From Tenericutes bacterium HGW-Tenericutes-5 (GTDB taxonomy: Bacteria; Bacillota_I; Bacilli_A; Izemoplasmatales; Hujiaoplasmataceae), in assembly GCA_002839125.1 (NCBI GenBank), contig PGXI01000018.1:1-15549 (forward strand): a stretch of 15,549 bases of DNA. Direction: 5' to 3'. The translations under genes were made by a program, and so were the position numbers. Positions within the stretch are counted from its first letter, which is position 1, and each line of letters opens with the position of its first letter. Shown one piece after another: positions 1 through 6,130 of the stretch. A model generated the notes under the pieces. It did not search any database. It was not told the DNA's origin and was given only the letters and a program-made list of their open reading frames with translations.

Positions 1-705
1 ATTGATATAGATGTGGGCATCACCAACTGTATGCACAAATTCATGTGCAGTAAGTCCAGTGACTTTAGCTACTAGAGCTAGTAATAATGCATAAGAAGCA
101 ATATTAAATGGAACTCCTAAAAAAGCATCAGCACTTCTTTGGTACATTTGTAGTGATAATTTATCATCAAATACATAAAATTGAAACATCATGTGACATG
201 GTGGTAAAGCCATATCTTTAATTTGAGGTGGATTCCAAGAGTTGATAATAAGTCTTCTGCTGGAAGGATTATTCTTAATCTCTTCAATTATATTTGTTAA
301 TTGATCAAAGCCATTGAAATCTCGCCATTGTTTGCCGTAAACAGGGCCAAGATTACCATGTTTTTTTGCGAAATCCAGGTCTGTTTTTATTAATTCAACG
401 AATTGTTCTTGGGTTTCGCCATTATAATCAGATGACTTTGTAAAATTTCTATACGGCCATTCATTCCAGATTCTTACATCATTGTCAACTAAATATTTAA
501 TATTGGTATCGCCTTTAATAAACCATAAAAGTTCATGAACAACTGATTTAAAATGAACTCTCTTGGTTGTTAGTAGCGGAAATCCTTCTTCTAGGTTAAA
601 ACGCATTTGGTATCCAAAGGTAGAGATAATACCAGTATTAGTTCTATCGTCTTTTCTTTGGCCGTTATTTAAGATATGATTTAAGAATTCTAAGTATTGT
701 TTCAT
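1..705 (-). CDS. thyA: Thymidylate synthase ThyA (C-terminus cut by left edge)
   Basis: ThyA methylates dUMP to dTMP using methylenetetrahydrofolate, in the cytoplasm. The 235 codons visible from ATG at 705-703 run open to the left edge in frame. Visible family hallmarks are the phosphate-binding Arg21, the Arg150-Arg151 pair, the nucleophile Cys170 in a PPCH motif, the QRSAD dUMP-binding motif at 189-193 and the DAHIYIN segment at 229-235. A typical short-form enzyme is about 264 residues, so roughly 50-60 residues probably lie outside. Residues about 84-115 are an insertion relative to the short E. coli form, shorter than the one in Lactobacillus-type enzymes. The N-terminus matches the family start, and an in-frame TAA lies just before the ATG, so the start is firm even though the nearest Shine-Dalgarno site is 34 bases upstream. 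It has its own promoter after the ssb terminator. In related bacteria a dihydrofolate reductase gene often follows; that would lie outside the window. Confidence 0.97.
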   Translation of the reverse strand, partial: MKQYLEFLNHILNNGQRKDDRTNTGIISTFGYQMRFNLEEGFPLLTTKRVHFKSVVHELLWFIKGDTNIKYLVDNDVRIWNEWPYRNFTKSSDYNGETQEQFVELIKTDLDFAKKHGNLGPVYGKQWRDFNGFDQLTNIIEEIKNNPSSRRLIINSWNPPQIKDMALPPCHMMFQFYVFDDKLSLQMYQRSADAFLGVPFNIASYALLLALVAKVTGLTAHEFVHTVGDAHIYIN

Positions 706-713
706 TTATATTT

Positions 714-735
714 ATAACTAATATTTATTAGTTAT
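714..735 (-). promoter_or_regulatory. Hairpin between Shine-Dalgarno site and thyA start
   Basis: A perfect inverted repeat (ATAACTAATA, two A's, TATTAGTTAT) lies in the thyA leader. The only good Shine-Dalgarno match, GGAGG, is at 744-740, which is 34 bases before the ATG at 705. If the hairpin folds, the effective distance falls to about 12 bases, so the structure may be needed to bring ribosome and start codon together, or may tune initiation. A double-stranded operator for a dimeric repressor is the main alternative. The repeat is seen directly; both roles are inferred. Confidence 0.5.
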
Positions 736-767
736 TATACCTCCTACCTTTATTTATTCTATTTAAA

Positions 768-795
768 ATTATATCATATTTTTAAATATAACCAA
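768..795 (-). promoter_or_regulatory. Promoter of thyA
   Basis: On the minus strand a perfect TATAAT (773-768) is preceded by TG one base upstream, giving a full extended -10 box. TTGGTT at 795-790 is a partial -35 box with a 16-base spacer. The predicted start near 761 gives a leader of about 55 bases that includes GGAGG and the hairpin. The promoter lies just downstream of the ssb terminator, so thyA is probably transcribed alone from here. Confidence 0.6.
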
Positions 796-804
796 GTTAA
801 AACG

Positions 805-833
805 AAAAAAATAAGCACCCTAGGGTGCTTATT
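805..833 (-). terminator. Rho-independent terminator of ssb
   Basis: A 24-base perfect palindrome (810-833) folds as a 10-bp stem with arms AATAAGCACC and GGTGCTTATT around a CTAG loop. On the minus strand it is followed by a T run (810-805). The arm includes the TAA stop codon of ssb at 831-829, so the gene ends inside its own terminator. Confidence 0.9.
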
Positions 834-1164
834 CATTGTCTTGTGCATTTTTGTTTATAAAGGTAATTTTTTCAACAATTATTTCTGGGTAAGAAAAGAT
901 TGTTTTTTCTTCTTGAATGAAATTTCGTTGTTGAATCCGCGCTTTAATTCCAACTGTATAGCCTTTTTTACAATAGCTTACTGTTGCTTCAGCAATACCG
1001 CTCCATAACGTACATTTAAAGAAGTCTGTTTCATATTGATTATTTTCACCGCTTTTAAATGATCTTTTTACCGCTAGGTTGATGGTCGATACCTTCATAC
1101 CGCTTTCTAATACCGTTAACTCTGGATCGCTTACAAGTCTACCTACTAAGATTAATTGATTCAT
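829..1164 (-). CDS. ssb: Short single-stranded DNA-binding protein (SsbB-like)
   Basis: A 111-residue SSB protein, expected to coat single-stranded DNA during replication, repair or DNA uptake. It is essentially one OB fold: the N-terminal segment with the VGRL motif (7-10) and D13-P14-E15, then the central TDFFKCTLW strand (46-54) and the KGYTVGIKARIQ strand (67-78). The acidic C-terminal tip ending in a DDDIPF-like sequence, which recruits partner proteins in the main SSB, is missing. The length is close to that of B. subtilis SsbB (about 113 residues), a competence-linked paralog. It is also not next to rpsF and rpsR, where the main ssb usually sits, so I infer this is a second SSB. A strong GAGGAGG site lies before ATG 1164, with a promoter just upstream and a terminator at its stop codon, so it is a single-gene unit. 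Confidence 0.9.
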   Translation of the reverse strand: MNQLILVGRLVSDPELTVLESGMKVSTINLAVKRSFKSGENNQYETDFFKCTLWSGIAEATVSYCKKGYTVGIKARIQQRNFIQEEKTIFSYPEIIVEKITFINKNAQDNE

Positions 1165-1187
1165 TTTATTCCTCCTCTATTTCTTAA

Positions 1188-1196
1188 ATTATAGCA
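1188..1196 (-). promoter_or_regulatory. Extended -10 promoter of ssb
   Basis: Minus-strand TGC followed by a perfect TATAAT (1193-1188) forms an extended -10 box, 23 bases before the ssb ATG. The -35 region is poor (TTAAGT at 1217-1212 with an 18-base spacer), which is usual for extended -10 promoters. The predicted start near 1181 leaves a very short leader carrying the Shine-Dalgarno site. The rest of the 1165-1353 gap holds only the lemA terminator and AT-rich sequence. Confidence 0.6.
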
Positions 1197-1273
1197 ATTT
1201 AGATTAAAATTACTTAATCAAAGAATATCAGTGAATAGATAATTTAATAGTGATAATTTCCAACTATTTTATT

Positions 1274-1307
1274 AAAAAATAAAAAAGACAAGCGTTTAGA
1301 CTTGTCT
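1274..1307 (-). terminator. Terminator of the glpK-DUF3137-lemA operon
   Basis: On the minus strand a 7-bp stem, AGACAAG paired with CTTGTCT around an 8-base loop, is followed by two T runs (1286-1281 and 1279-1274). It lies about 47 bases after the lemA stop codon and separates that operon from ssb. Confidence 0.85.
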
Positions 1308-1353
1308 AGATTATAAAATCTTTAGAATTTAATTAAATACTGGCCAATTTTTC

Positions 1354-1935
1354 TTAGAACTCAAACTTAACGTCTTGACGTTTTTGTTCTTCAGCTTCAA
1401 AGTAAGGTTTCTTTTCCATTTTAATCATATTGGCAACGATTGATTGTGGGAAAGTAACGATGATTGTGTTGATTGTTGTTACATTAGCATTGTAGAGTCT
1501 TCTAGCTGCTTGAAGATGTTCTTCTGTATTAGCTACTGCACATTGAAGTTCCATAAAAACTGTATTAGCTTTTAGGTCTGGATATTTTTCAACTACAACA
1601 TTGATTCCTTGAGCTACTGTATTTAATTGGTTAAAGAATTCTTCTTTATCCTTCAAAGTAGCGTCTTTAGGAATACCGGAACGCCATTTCACAACATTTT
1701 CAAGAGTTTCTGCTTCATGCTTTGCATAACCTTTTGTTGTTTGTAGCATTTTTGTAAGCATATCGAAACGTTTTGTCAATGCTACATCAATTCCTGATTC
1801 TGCTTCGTGCACCTTTAATTCAAGTTGACGCAAACGGTTCATTACTGAAATGTACCATAAGATAATGATAAACACTAAAGCAGCGATAACGATTCCAATG
1901 ATCCCGCCTGTGCCGATTAAAAACATGTTAAACAT
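1354..1935 (-). CDS. lemA: LemA family membrane-anchored protein
   Basis: A 193-residue LemA family protein. One strongly hydrophobic N-terminal segment (about residues 8-30) anchors it, followed by a long mostly helical soluble domain. The family signature YPDLKAN is at 118-124, followed by NTEEHLQAARRLYN at 136-149 and the VTTFP-like stretch near 160-163. LemA proteins are widespread; the fold is known to be helical but a molecular role is not established, so I assign none. An AAGGAGG site overlaps the stop codon of the DUF3137 gene 14 bases upstream, showing co-transcription and probably translational coupling. LemA and DUF3137 proteins recur as neighbours in other bacteria, which supports a joint function at the membrane. 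A terminator follows the gene. Confidence 0.93.
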   Translation of the reverse strand: MFNMFLIGTGGIIGIVIAALVFIIILWYISVMNRLRQLELKVHEAESGIDVALTKRFDMLTKMLQTTKGYAKHEAETLENVVKWRSGIPKDATLKDKEEFFNQLNTVAQGINVVVEKYPDLKANTVFMELQCAVANTEEHLQAARRLYNANVTTINTIIVTFPQSIVANMIKMEKKPYFEAEEQKRQDVKFEF

Positions 1936-1949
1936 AATATAAATCCTCC

Positions 1950-2846
1950 TTAATCTTTCTTAAATAATTTATTATTAAGTTTTAAAGACACGATAAAGTC
2001 TTTAATAACTAATAAATCTCGTTTAAACTCTTCAATTACTGATTGGTCGAGTTTTCTGAAGAGTTGTAATTCAAAAGTATCGCGACTATTATTTATCGCA
2101 ACATAGAGGTGTTCTCCCAAGAATGACATGGAGATTCTACCAGGGTTTCTTTTTTCTAAATTGAAGATTGCTTCCATAATATCGGGTGTAAGAATATAAA
2201 AGGCTGTAATATCTTCTTCAGCGAATATTTTAAACTTCTTATTAAAGTCAATGGATTCCATTTTAACTTTATTGAATTTTCTTCTTGAATAAGGTGAACC
2301 GGCTTCTAAAACTTGAAGATTGCCAGTAAAAACTTTGTTGAAATCAAAACGGAAAACTCTACCAATGAAATAAGCAACATAATAAACTCTTGTCCCATTC
2401 TTTGTGTGTTGAACATGTCTTTCTTCAAGTTTTACATCACTTGAGACAAAATCAACGTCACCGATTTTCCCAGCAATATAGTCTTCAGAATGATATCTAT
2501 CAGCTCTTTTTAAGAACTCTGATGAGTAAACTTCATCTTGTGAAAGACCAGTTTCAGGCCTATAGGTCACATCCGGTATAAGTTGTGTGAACATTTCCGT
2601 TAAAAAATCTCTCTTAAAAGTCTTTTTTAAACTGTAATATCCTACTGAACCCATTATAAACATAACAATGGCAGCTATACCTAAGATAACCATGATGATA
2701 AAAAATACATCAAAGTTACCTGATGATGATGCTGAAGATATTAAAAAACTAGCAATAGCTAATACAAAAAGTATAATTCCGATAATTATTTTTTGCTCTA
2801 CTTGTTTCTTATTTTCATTGAATTTATTGATTTTGTCGTTATTCAT
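1950..2846 (-). CDS. DUF3137 membrane protein
   Basis: A 298-residue protein with two close transmembrane segments (about 19-38 and 46-69) after a charged N-terminus. A soluble domain of about 225 residues follows, alternating predicted strands and helices, which I recognise as DUF3137 by overall architecture, the YSSEFLKRADRYHSEDYIAGKI-type region near 107-128 and its position beside lemA. The function is unknown. The hairpin membrane topology would put the large domain on the cytoplasmic side if the N-terminus is inside. Its Shine-Dalgarno site is AAGGGGG, overlapping the glpK stop codon, and only 12 bases separate the genes. The family call is from pattern memory, not a search. Confidence 0.82.
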   Translation of the reverse strand: MNNDKINKFNENKKQVEQKIIIGIILFVLAIASFLISSASSSGNFDVFFIIMVILGIAAIVMFIMGSVGYYSLKKTFKRDFLTEMFTQLIPDVTYRPETGLSQDEVYSSEFLKRADRYHSEDYIAGKIGDVDFVSSDVKLEERHVQHTKNGTRVYYVAYFIGRVFRFDFNKVFTGNLQVLEAGSPYSRRKFNKVKMESIDFNKKFKIFAEEDITAFYILTPDIMEAIFNLEKRNPGRISMSFLGEHLYVAINNSRDTFELQLFRKLDQSVIEEFKRDLLVIKDFIVSLKLNNKLFKKD

Positions 2847-2858
2847 TAATAATCCCCC

Positions 2859-4358
2859 TTAATAATTTTTCTTATCTGCGAAAGCAACACAAGCTCTTAA
2901 AGCCCTTTGCCAGTTATGATAGAGTTCATTACGTTTGTTTTCAGTCATATTTGGTTTGAATGTTCTATCGACTATCCATTTGCTTATAACATCTTCTTTT
3001 TTCCATAAACCAATGCCGATGCCTGCTAAATAACAAGCTCCTAGTGCAGTAGTTTCATTGATTGAAGGTCGAGAAATATTACAGTTTAAGATGTCAGACT
3101 GAAATTCCATTAAAAAGTTATTTTTAGAAGCTCCTCCATCAACTTTTAAGCCACTTAACTTGATGTTTGCTTCTTTCTCCATAAGATTAACTACATCTTT
3201 TGTTTGGTAGCAGATTGCTTCAAGTGCTGATCTAACGATATGCATTTTGGTAACGCCTCTGGTTAAACCAAAGAAACTTCCTCTAGCGTCTTCTTCCCAA
3301 TATGGAGTACCCAATCCAACAAAAGCCGGTACAAAGTAGACTCCAAGATTACTCTTTGTTTTTCTCGCTAACTCTTCCGTCTCTTGAGCTGTTTCGATAA
3401 TGCCTAAACCGTCTCGTAACCATTGTATTGCGCTCCCAGCAACAAAAATAGAACCTTCTAAAGCATACTCAACCTCACCATTAATTCCCCAAGCAATGGT
3501 TGTTAAAAGTCCGTTTTGTGACAGTTTTGGAGTGTTTCCGGTATTCATTAACAAGAAGCAGCCGGTACCATAAGTATTTTTGACATCACCTGGATTAAAA
3601 CATGTTTGTCCAAAGAGCGCGGCTTGTTGGTCTCCTGCAATACCCGATATTGGAATTTTTTTAGCAAAGAGTGATTCATCTGTATATGCGCTTATACCAC
3701 TTGAATCAACTACTTTAGGAAGGATAGTACGTGGAATTGTTAAGATATTAAGTAATTCATCGTCCCATTTGAGTTCATGAATGTTATAAATTAATGTTCT
3801 TGAAGCATTGGAATAATCGGTTATATGACTTTTTCCCTTGGATAAGTTCCATATTATCCAGCTATCTATTGTGCCAAAGGCTAACTGATTATTATCTGCA
3901 AGTGATCTTGCTTCTTTAACATTATCTAATAGCCACTTGATCTTGGTTCCTGAAAAATAAGGATTGATTAATAATCCAGTTTTTGTTTTAAATGTTTCTT
4001 GGAAATCTAATTCTATCAGCTCATCACAGATTTCTTTAGTTTGGGATGACTGCCAACATATTGCCTTATGTAGGGGTTTTGAAGTTAGTTTATCCCAAAT
4101 AACTGTTGTTTCACGTTGGTTAGTAATACCAATTGCATCAATATCATTATATGCAAGATTAGCTTTTTGTAAGGCTTTTTCCATACAAAAAACAACACTT
4201 TCCCATATTTCTTCGGCGTCATGCAAGACATATCCTGGTTTAGGAAAGTATTGCTTAAATTCTTTTTGATGAAAAGAAACGATTTTGCCTTCTTGATTAA
4301 AAATGATAACGCGGGAGGATGTGGTCCCTTGATCGATTGCTAGTATGTGTTTTCCCAT
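2859..4358 (-). CDS. glpK: Glycerol kinase
   Basis: GlpK phosphorylates glycerol to glycerol-3-phosphate with ATP, feeding lipid synthesis and glycolysis. At 499 residues it is full length for this FGGY-family enzyme. Visible motifs are the phosphate-binding DQGTTSSR (9-16), the glycerol-binding QRET (81-84), GDQQAALFGQ (242-251, with the catalytic Asp243), the nucleotide-binding NTYGTGCF (261-268) and the C-terminal DGGAS motif. In many Firmicutes enzymes a His in a YHF segment before PIAG is phosphorylated by the PTS to activate the kinase. Here the ungapped equivalent reads DESLF, with Ser229 at that position. The E. coli GGTR loop that binds fructose-1,6-bisphosphate is also absent. Regulation by either known route therefore seems lost. 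The gene starts the glpK-DUF3137-lemA operon behind an AAGGAGG site and faces a lipase-like gene. Confidence 0.97.
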   Translation of the reverse strand: MGKHILAIDQGTTSSRVIIFNQEGKIVSFHQKEFKQYFPKPGYVLHDAEEIWESVVFCMEKALQKANLAYNDIDAIGITNQRETTVIWDKLTSKPLHKAICWQSSQTKEICDELIELDFQETFKTKTGLLINPYFSGTKIKWLLDNVKEARSLADNNQLAFGTIDSWIIWNLSKGKSHITDYSNASRTLIYNIHELKWDDELLNILTIPRTILPKVVDSSGISAYTDESLFAKKIPISGIAGDQQAALFGQTCFNPGDVKNTYGTGCFLLMNTGNTPKLSQNGLLTTIAWGINGEVEYALEGSIFVAGSAIQWLRDGLGIIETAQETEELARKTKSNLGVYFVPAFVGLGTPYWEEDARGSFFGLTRGVTKMHIVRSALEAICYQTKDVVNLMEKEANIKLSGLKVDGGASKNNFLMEFQSDILNCNISRPSINETTALGACYLAGIGIGLWKKEDVISKWIVDRTFKPNMTENKRNELYHNWQRALRACVAFADKKNY

Positions 4359-4374
4359 GATAACCTCCTTATTT

Positions 4375-4403
4375 ATTATATCAAATGATGTTTAAAATTT
4401 AAA
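4375..4403 (-). promoter_or_regulatory. Promoter of the glpK operon
   Basis: On the minus strand TTTAAA (4403-4398), a 17-base spacer and an extended -10 TGATATAAT (4383-4375) form a good promoter. The predicted start near 4369 would fall at the edge of the Shine-Dalgarno site, leaving a leader of only about 12 bases before the ATG at 4358. That is very short, so the true start could instead come from another AT-rich box upstream. Confidence 0.5.
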
Positions 4404-4419
4404 TGTATAATGGTATAAT
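4391..4419 (+). promoter_or_regulatory. Promoter of the lipase-like gene
   Basis: TTTAAA (4391-4396), a 17-base spacer and an extended -10 TGGTATAAT (4411-4419) precede the plus-strand gene by about 40 bases. A GAGGAGG site is at 4447-4453. The -35 box sits one base from the -35 box of the divergent glpK promoter, so the two polymerases cannot easily bind at once. Confidence 0.6.
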
Positions 4420-4457
4420 TTGATATATATATTTTTTTATAATTATGAGGAGGCTTT

Positions 4458-5378
4458 ATGAAACAATTCACACTCCAGGATTATCACAATAATTCAATTC
4501 ATGTTTATCTTTATGAACCAACAGAAAAAGTTAAGGCAGTTGTGCAGATTATTCATGGCGCTTCTGAGCATTTTGCTAGATATGGTCTGTTTTCTGAATT
4601 TCTTGCGAAGAATGGATATTTAGTAATCGGTTGTGATATTATCGGTCATGGCTTATCTACCAGCAATCTTGATTTTGTTCATTTTGCAGATAAAAATGGT
4701 GATCTATTAGCTTATGAATCTGTTTTATTAGTTAAGGAATATGTTGAGAAGAATTATCCTGATTCTCCTATCTATTTGCTTGGACATTCTATGGGGTCTT
4801 TTTTAGCTAGAAAATTAGTTTTAGACTTCCCGAACGTTTATAGTAAAGTTGTTATATCAGGTACAGCTTATACTCCAAAAATGCTTGTTGCAGTGGGTAT
4901 AGCTTTAACCAAAATTATTAAGTTCTTTAAAGGCCCTAAATATGTCTCTAAACTTATTCAAGACATGAGCATAGATGCCAATCAAAAGAAAATGCGCAAA
5001 GATAAGATAATTGATGGAATAAATGAGGAATGGCTTACTAGAGATAAGGTTATTCAACAATATTACCATAATTCAAGAATGTGTGGACAACCATTTTCTG
5101 TTAGTGCCAATCTAGATATGTTTAAATGGATTAAGTTTGTTAATAATAAGAAAAATATATCGTTGGGTAACTTAGATTTGCCACATTATTTTATCTCAGG
5201 TGGTCATGATGCTTTAAGTAATTATGGTAAAGAAATTGCAGTATTAGTGCAGAAAATGAAGGAATTGGGTTATAAAGATATTGCATATAAGATTTACCCT
5301 GAAGCTAGACATGAAGTCTTGAATGAAATTAATAAAACTGAAGTTTATAATGATGTATTGCAATTTTTAAATAAGTAA
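4458..5378 (+). CDS. Alpha/beta hydrolase, monoacylglycerol lipase / lysophospholipase-like
   Basis: A 306-residue alpha/beta hydrolase of the serine aminopeptidase S33 (Hydrolase_4) group, the group that holds monoacylglycerol lipases and PldB lysophospholipases. The catalytic triad is readable: Ser111 in GHSMGS, Asp251 in GGHDAL and His285 in ARHEVLNE. The HGASEH segment (33-38) after the first strands forms the usual oxyanion hole. Residues about 140-225 are the lid-like insertion. There is no signal peptide, so it should act inside the cell or on the inner face of the membrane. Divergence from glpK suggests, without proving it, that it releases glycerol from monoacylglycerols or lipid-derived molecules. 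It has its own promoter, a GAGGAGG site and a terminator. A different ester or a peptide substrate is possible. Confidence 0.88.
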   Translation: MKQFTLQDYHNNSIHVYLYEPTEKVKAVVQIIHGASEHFARYGLFSEFLAKNGYLVIGCDIIGHGLSTSNLDFVHFADKNGDLLAYESVLLVKEYVEKNYPDSPIYLLGHSMGSFLARKLVLDFPNVYSKVVISGTAYTPKMLVAVGIALTKIIKFFKGPKYVSKLIQDMSIDANQKKMRKDKIIDGINEEWLTRDKVIQQYYHNSRMCGQPFSVSANLDMFKWIKFVNNKKNISLGNLDLPHYFISGGHDALSNYGKEIAVLVQKMKELGYKDIAYKIYPEARHEVLNEINKTEVYNDVLQFLNK

Positions 5379-5409
5379 AGGCGTTCAAATTGAACGCCTT
5401 TTATTTTTT
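5377..5409. terminator. Shared bidirectional terminator of lipase gene and radC
   Basis: The inverted repeat AAAGGCGTTCA (5377-5387) with TGAACGCCTTT (5391-5401) has a three-base loop. It is followed by a strong T run on the plus strand and a weaker AT-rich tail on the minus strand. It overlaps both stop codons: the lipase TAA at 5376-5378 and the radC TGA at 5387-5385. The last five codons of radC are encoded in the right arm and tail. Confidence 0.85.
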
Positions 5410-6077
5410 GCTGTGTAATCAATGATTGATAAGTATGTATTCCCGGCGATTATTATATGGTCTAATACTTTAATTTGCAACATATCTCCAGCTTCAATGA
5501 ATCTTTTTGTGACTTCAATATCTTGTGAAGATGGGGTTGCATCACCAGAAGGGTGGTTATGAACTAAAATTATTTGATAAGCAGAAAATTTAACTGCGTA
5601 TTTAAAAACTTCTCTGGGATGAACTAAACTCTGATTAAGACCACCTTTAAAGATGGTTTTTTTGGCAATTAGATTGGTTTTTAAATCGAGATATAATACT
5701 ACTAGTACTTCTTGTTTCAAATCGGATAATTCATACTTTAAAAGTTCAAAGGCATTATCTGGAGATGAAACTTGTATTTGTTCTTTTTTAGGATTGATAA
5801 CTCTAAAGCCTAGTTCAATAGCAGCTAAAACACTAATGGCTTTAGTTTTTCCTATTCCTTTAAATTTTTTTAGTTCATCGATTGTCATTGTTTTTAAATC
5901 GGATAGATCATTGAGATTATTTACCAATGATTTGGCTAAATCAATAACTGATTGACCATTTGAACCAACTCTAAGAATGATAGCTAGAAGTTCGTATGTC
6001 GATAAACTTTCTGGACCAAACATTAACAATCTTTCTCTTGGTCTTTCTAATTTTGGCATGTCTTTAATCATATACAT
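5385..6077 (-). CDS. radC: RadC family protein (UPF0758, JAB/MPN domain)
   Basis: A 230-residue RadC family protein. The N-terminal part holds a helix-hairpin-helix-like segment (FKGIGKTKA, 72-80) expected to touch DNA. The C-terminal part is a JAB/MPN metalloprotein domain with the intact zinc motif HNHPSGDATPSSQD (173-186; His173, His175, Asp186). The cellular role of the family is unsettled; the old DNA-repair assignment in E. coli is doubtful. I chose ATG 6077 because an AGGTGAT site ends 4 bases before it. The frame also opens at a GTG at 6086, but that GTG lies within the Shine-Dalgarno site. ATG 6071 is a further option. The gene is the last of the T-box operon, 53 bases after folC, and ends in the shared terminator. 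Confidence 0.94.
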   Translation of the reverse strand: MYMIKDMPKLERPRERLLMFGPESLSTYELLAIILRVGSNGQSVIDLAKSLVNNLNDLSDLKTMTIDELKKFKGIGKTKAISVLAAIELGFRVINPKKEQIQVSSPDNAFELLKYELSDLKQEVLVVLYLDLKTNLIAKKTIFKGGLNQSLVHPREVFKYAVKFSAYQIILVHNHPSGDATPSSQDIEVTKRFIEAGDMLQIKVLDHIIIAGNTYLSIIDYTAKNKRRSI

Positions 6078-6130
6078 TATTATCACCTGACAATAATGTT
6101 ACTAGCATAATTATATATTTCTTTTTTTAT

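Noticed and set aside
3964..4269. A 101-codon plus-strand open frame
   Set aside because: Antisense shadow of glpK, whose motifs are intact, with no ribosome site or promoter.
5653..5955. A 100-codon plus-strand open frame
   Set aside because: Antisense shadow of radC without a Shine-Dalgarno site or recognisable product.
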